DNA of 64,000 nucleotides, taken from positions 144,239 through 208,238 of the forward strand of contig SJOL01009519.1 of NCBI GenBank assembly GCA_004794785.1. The letters run 5' to 3'. Shown in pieces: positions 61,556-64,000 of the stretch. Under the pieces are notes generated by a model that saw only the letters and a list, made by a program, of their open reading frames with translations, was not told the origin of the DNA and did no database searches. Position numbers and translations under genes: made by a program. The stretch is from Opisthorchis felineus. Lineage: Eukaryota; Platyhelminthes; Trematoda; Opisthorchiida; Opisthorchiidae. The stretch's first letter is position 1. Each line of letters begins with the position of its first letter.

Positions 61556-62114
61556 TGTAACGGTTACCCTTCCGCTTAATTACTCCCCCAATCAATTTCA
61601 CACCTACGCCTATTATCTCCATCCTGTTTTGCCTGCCTCACACTCACGCGTCAACATCGTGACATGAATACGACCTTGATGAACAACATGTCAACAACAG
61701 GTCAACTCCGGTTCCGTGAACCTTTAAAGGACGCCACGTGATTTCACGTTATTGTTTTCACGTTTCACTCATTGCAACGACATATAACGGCAGAACACGG
61801 CCAACCACACACACACGCATCATGCGCATGTTAGAACGCAGACCGTCTCAACACACCAAACTACGGGCAACCAGGAAACGTGTAGCAGCGAATCTGCCAA
61901 AAGAAACACGACTACCTGCGTCCAAACAAACTCAGAGGAACTATTACAACTTACGCTCAAAACGATAAGTCCTCCGTTTTAACCTTTTCATTTTGGTAAT
62001 GTATTTACTTTTATTGTTGTCGTAACCTCACGCTCTCAAAACATAAGCTCTGTTAGTGTCTCTCGTCGTCTGATTTATTAAGTCGTATTTTTATAACGAA
62101 AGAGAACACTAATA
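61556..62114 (+). repeat. 3' LTR
   Basis: About 559 bp, from TGTAACGGTTACCC to AGAGAACACTAATA. The start follows the polypurine tract. The end is set by comparison with the 5' stub, which passes into the primer site at the same point. It contains TATTTACTTTTATT-type promoter-like sequence near 62000 and a chance 76-codon frame (61738-61968). The terminal CA expected of an LTR is TA here in both ends. Confidence 0.85.
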
Positions 62115-62840
62115 GCACGAACAGGTAAAAAAGTTTACCAGATGCAGAATATGGGCAACAACAAAACTCTGCTGCATCCACTCTGGAAATAGTGGCTGTA
62201 AATATGAAATGGACATCATGTGTTTTCCAGTGACAGTTTATTAGGCATTCTGGGGCATATTTCCATGGCCTTTAATAAGGTGATTCAGCTGATGAAAACG
62301 GATACAATAATATATATAAATACATAGATGCAATGCCCCTGGTTTACTGTACATTTGATTCTTACGTTCTGAAAAATATACTGAAATACTTCCAATGTTC
62401 GGCATGCTTAAAAAATCCATTAATTGAATTAATATAAGGATACTGAAAATGGGAGTTTGGAAATTTTGCCGGGTTACTTGTAGAACGGAGTTAACACAGG
62501 ACGCAGTAGAGTAAGATCTTATGACCCACATTTCGCATGCGTGGACAACCTTTTACAAGGTGTTTTGCAATCAAAGCCTATACATGGTGGAATGTAATTA
62601 CTCCAAAATCCAGTATGCCAGGAAGATTCCATGGGTAGATAAAATGAGCAATCCAATGCATCCCGTCATTGACTATATCAGTTGTTCAACAGTTACCCTA
62701 CTTATACTGTTTTTAAGGACGTATTATCAGTCAACGATAAGTCATGTGAATGACTGTCTCGACTTTTTTTTAAAATTTTCTCCATCCTGCCGATGCCGCT
62801 AACGATGAAGTAGCAGTCGGCTTTGATGTAACAAAATTTA
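62115..62840. other. Gene-less stretch
   Basis: Flanking DNA after the retrotransposon. No repeat or gene was recognised. Confidence 0.4.
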
Positions 62841-63045
62841 ATACTAGTGTGCCAGTTGTCGAGTGGTTATCACTCCTCTCCTCTAGGTTGTCTGACGATA
62901 TATCTCTATCACGGGGAACAATCTTCTCCCTCGACCAACCTCGTAACCTAGTCAATTGGCCTGTCGAAGCTTTTGTGTCAAAAGCGAAACGTAGCCCAGC
63001 AATAAATCTACCGATGGTTACCAAACTTTTCCGAAAACCTTTTCC
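62841..63045 (+). repeat. Repeat family E copy 3 with hammerhead-like hairpin
   Basis: This copy carries CTGTCGA (62961-62967, CTGACGA in copy 1), then a 7-bp stem GCTTTTG-TGT-CAAAAGC (62969-62985), then GAAAC (62986-62990). That is the CUGANGA-stem II-GAAA plan of a hammerhead with one extra A before the stem. It is followed by CCCAGCAATAAATCTACCGAT, shared with the other two copies. No clear cleavage triplet or helix I is visible, so activity is doubtful. Overlapping open frames on both strands are taken as chance. Confidence 0.6.
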
Positions 63046-64000
63046 CTACTTATGTCACTACGGATATTGGAATATCTTAGCACCGCTTGCTTTCAGAATA
63101 TACACTATAGATGAACTATCGCCATGGCCAATCTTTTCTTGTGCGATGTGCAAACTAAGGTCTTGACCTCACTTCGCCCATTTAGCGTGCGCCTGGCGAT
63201 ATATATGCGATTATGTCAGTAACACAGCGACGATATTTCTAAAACCGCTTGAACGAACACCGCAGTAGCATGACATTTTTACTACGGAGTCTAACGGCGA
63301 ACTACAAGTTTCTTGGATTGCAGGTTATCTGTCAACACGCACCTTAGATTTTTGGTGGAAATTCAGAGAAAGCCTCAAATTTGTACAGTTTACTGCACTC
63401 CGAGTCCGCATATCTGTACTATGTCAAAAGCTCAGTTGTCAGATCCCTGGCGAATCGTGTTGAGCATTTGTGCTCGAATAAGTCTACACCAGTAGGTGAA
63501 CTGAACCTAATCAGCAGGGTGTAACAGCAAAATTGACGTAGTAACCAACCAATGGCGAAAACGCTGTCGAAAATGATGAGGTAGGGTGACAAAAACATGG
63601 CGGTCAATGTGGCACTACCCATTAGAAATTGCACTTCCGACCTCATCCGGAAGGGGCTTCATTGTTAAGATATCAGAACGTTCACCGAAATGAAAACACA
63701 TTACAAAGACACCCCATAAGACCTAATAATCTTATCGAAATAAGGCCCTGCGGAAAATGCGTCTACCTTATTCCCTGAGCAGAATGGCAAAAGAAATAGC
63801 CACGCAACCTCAAGTAAGAATAACGGAGCACAATCAGCATACACGATGACTTCCACGAAATCCACTTAAGTCTAAAAAACATCAACAAAACTTGGTCTTC
63901 GCACTCCACACACTGTATTCAATCCATCAAGTAGACTTCGATGTCACATGTATACTCCGATGAGGACCCAAGCGCGCTGAAGCACACATCCGAACTGCGT
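63046..64000. other. Gene-less right end
   Basis: No gene, repeat partner or RNA gene was recognised to the window edge. Confidence 0.4.

Larger units (their letters stand above)
57414..62114 (+). mobile_element. Ty3/gypsy LTR retrotransposon, CsRn1-like, 5'-truncated and dead
   Basis: The order is 5' LTR stub, primer-binding site, Gag with CHCC zinc knuckle, protease, RT, RNase H, integrase, polypurine tract and 3' LTR. This is the full Metaviridae plan. The CHCC knuckle (C-x2-H-x9-C-x3-C), a Trp-tRNA-like primer site and a DTGAD protease place it with the CsRn1 clade known from trematodes and other invertebrates. The coding part spans about 3.9 kb and carries at least eight visible lesions (stops at 58967, 59861, 60047, 60647, 60976 and 61213; frame changes near 58790, 58874, 59468 and 60714). 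It cannot encode a working polyprotein. The 5' LTR keeps only about 110 of roughly 560 bp, so no target duplication can be tested. Confidence 0.93.

Noticed and set aside
61738..61968. 76-codon frame in the 3' LTR
   Set aside because: It lies wholly inside the LTR, downstream of the integrase and polypurine tract, with no known product; treated as chance.

Overview
The window looks like eukaryotic nuclear DNA from a flatworm (Platyhelminthes), most likely a parasitic trematode or diphyllobothriid-type tapeworm with a large genome. The reasons are a Ty3/gypsy element of the CsRn1 type (Gag zinc knuckle in CHCC order, Trp-tRNA-like primer site), remnants of a Penelope-like element (PLE), a tRNA-derived SINE family, and very low coding density with no operon-like packing. 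No bacterial gene, rRNA, CRISPR array or functional tRNA was recognised. The species assignment is inference.

Layout. 1-57.4 kb is gene-poor, intron-like or intergenic DNA carrying old dispersed repeats. These are: a tRNA-derived SINE family (about 1.2, 16.9 and 25.4 kb); a repeat with a canonical hammerhead ribozyme core (6.8 kb) and a decayed partner (20.35 kb); a three-copy unknown family (24.3, 28.0 and 39.2 kb); a three-copy family with a hammerhead-like hairpin (15.3, 16.4 and 62.9 kb); a two-copy repeat ending in a CAT/ATG microsatellite (28.5 and 46.1 kb); a decayed PLE reverse transcriptase (31.5-31.9 kb); and a 131-bp near-perfect foldback around (TA)n (33.8 kb). 57.4-62.1 kb is one nearly complete but dead gypsy/CsRn1 retrotransposon: 5' LTR stub, primer site, gag, protease, RT, RNase H, integrase, polypurine tract and a full 3' LTR. 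62.1-64 kb returns to repeat-bearing intergenic DNA.

Host genes. I could not identify any host gene with confidence. Several short open segments are bounded by good splice consensus and compatible phases: a three-exon model at 7.3-7.9 kb (+), a two-exon model at 14.6-15.1 kb (-), a two-exon model at 44.6-44.9 kb (+), and single exons elsewhere. At this base composition, chance open frames of 100-150 codons are expected in 64 kb, so these are low-confidence candidates that need RNA or homology support.

How the parts relate. The retroelements are all inactive copies. The most interesting thread is the co-occurrence of PLE reverse-transcriptase remains with hammerhead ribozyme-like cores in separate repeats, as expected if those repeats derive from PLE terminal regions. 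All autonomous functions seen here (gypsy Pol, PLE RT) are interrupted by stops and frameshifts.
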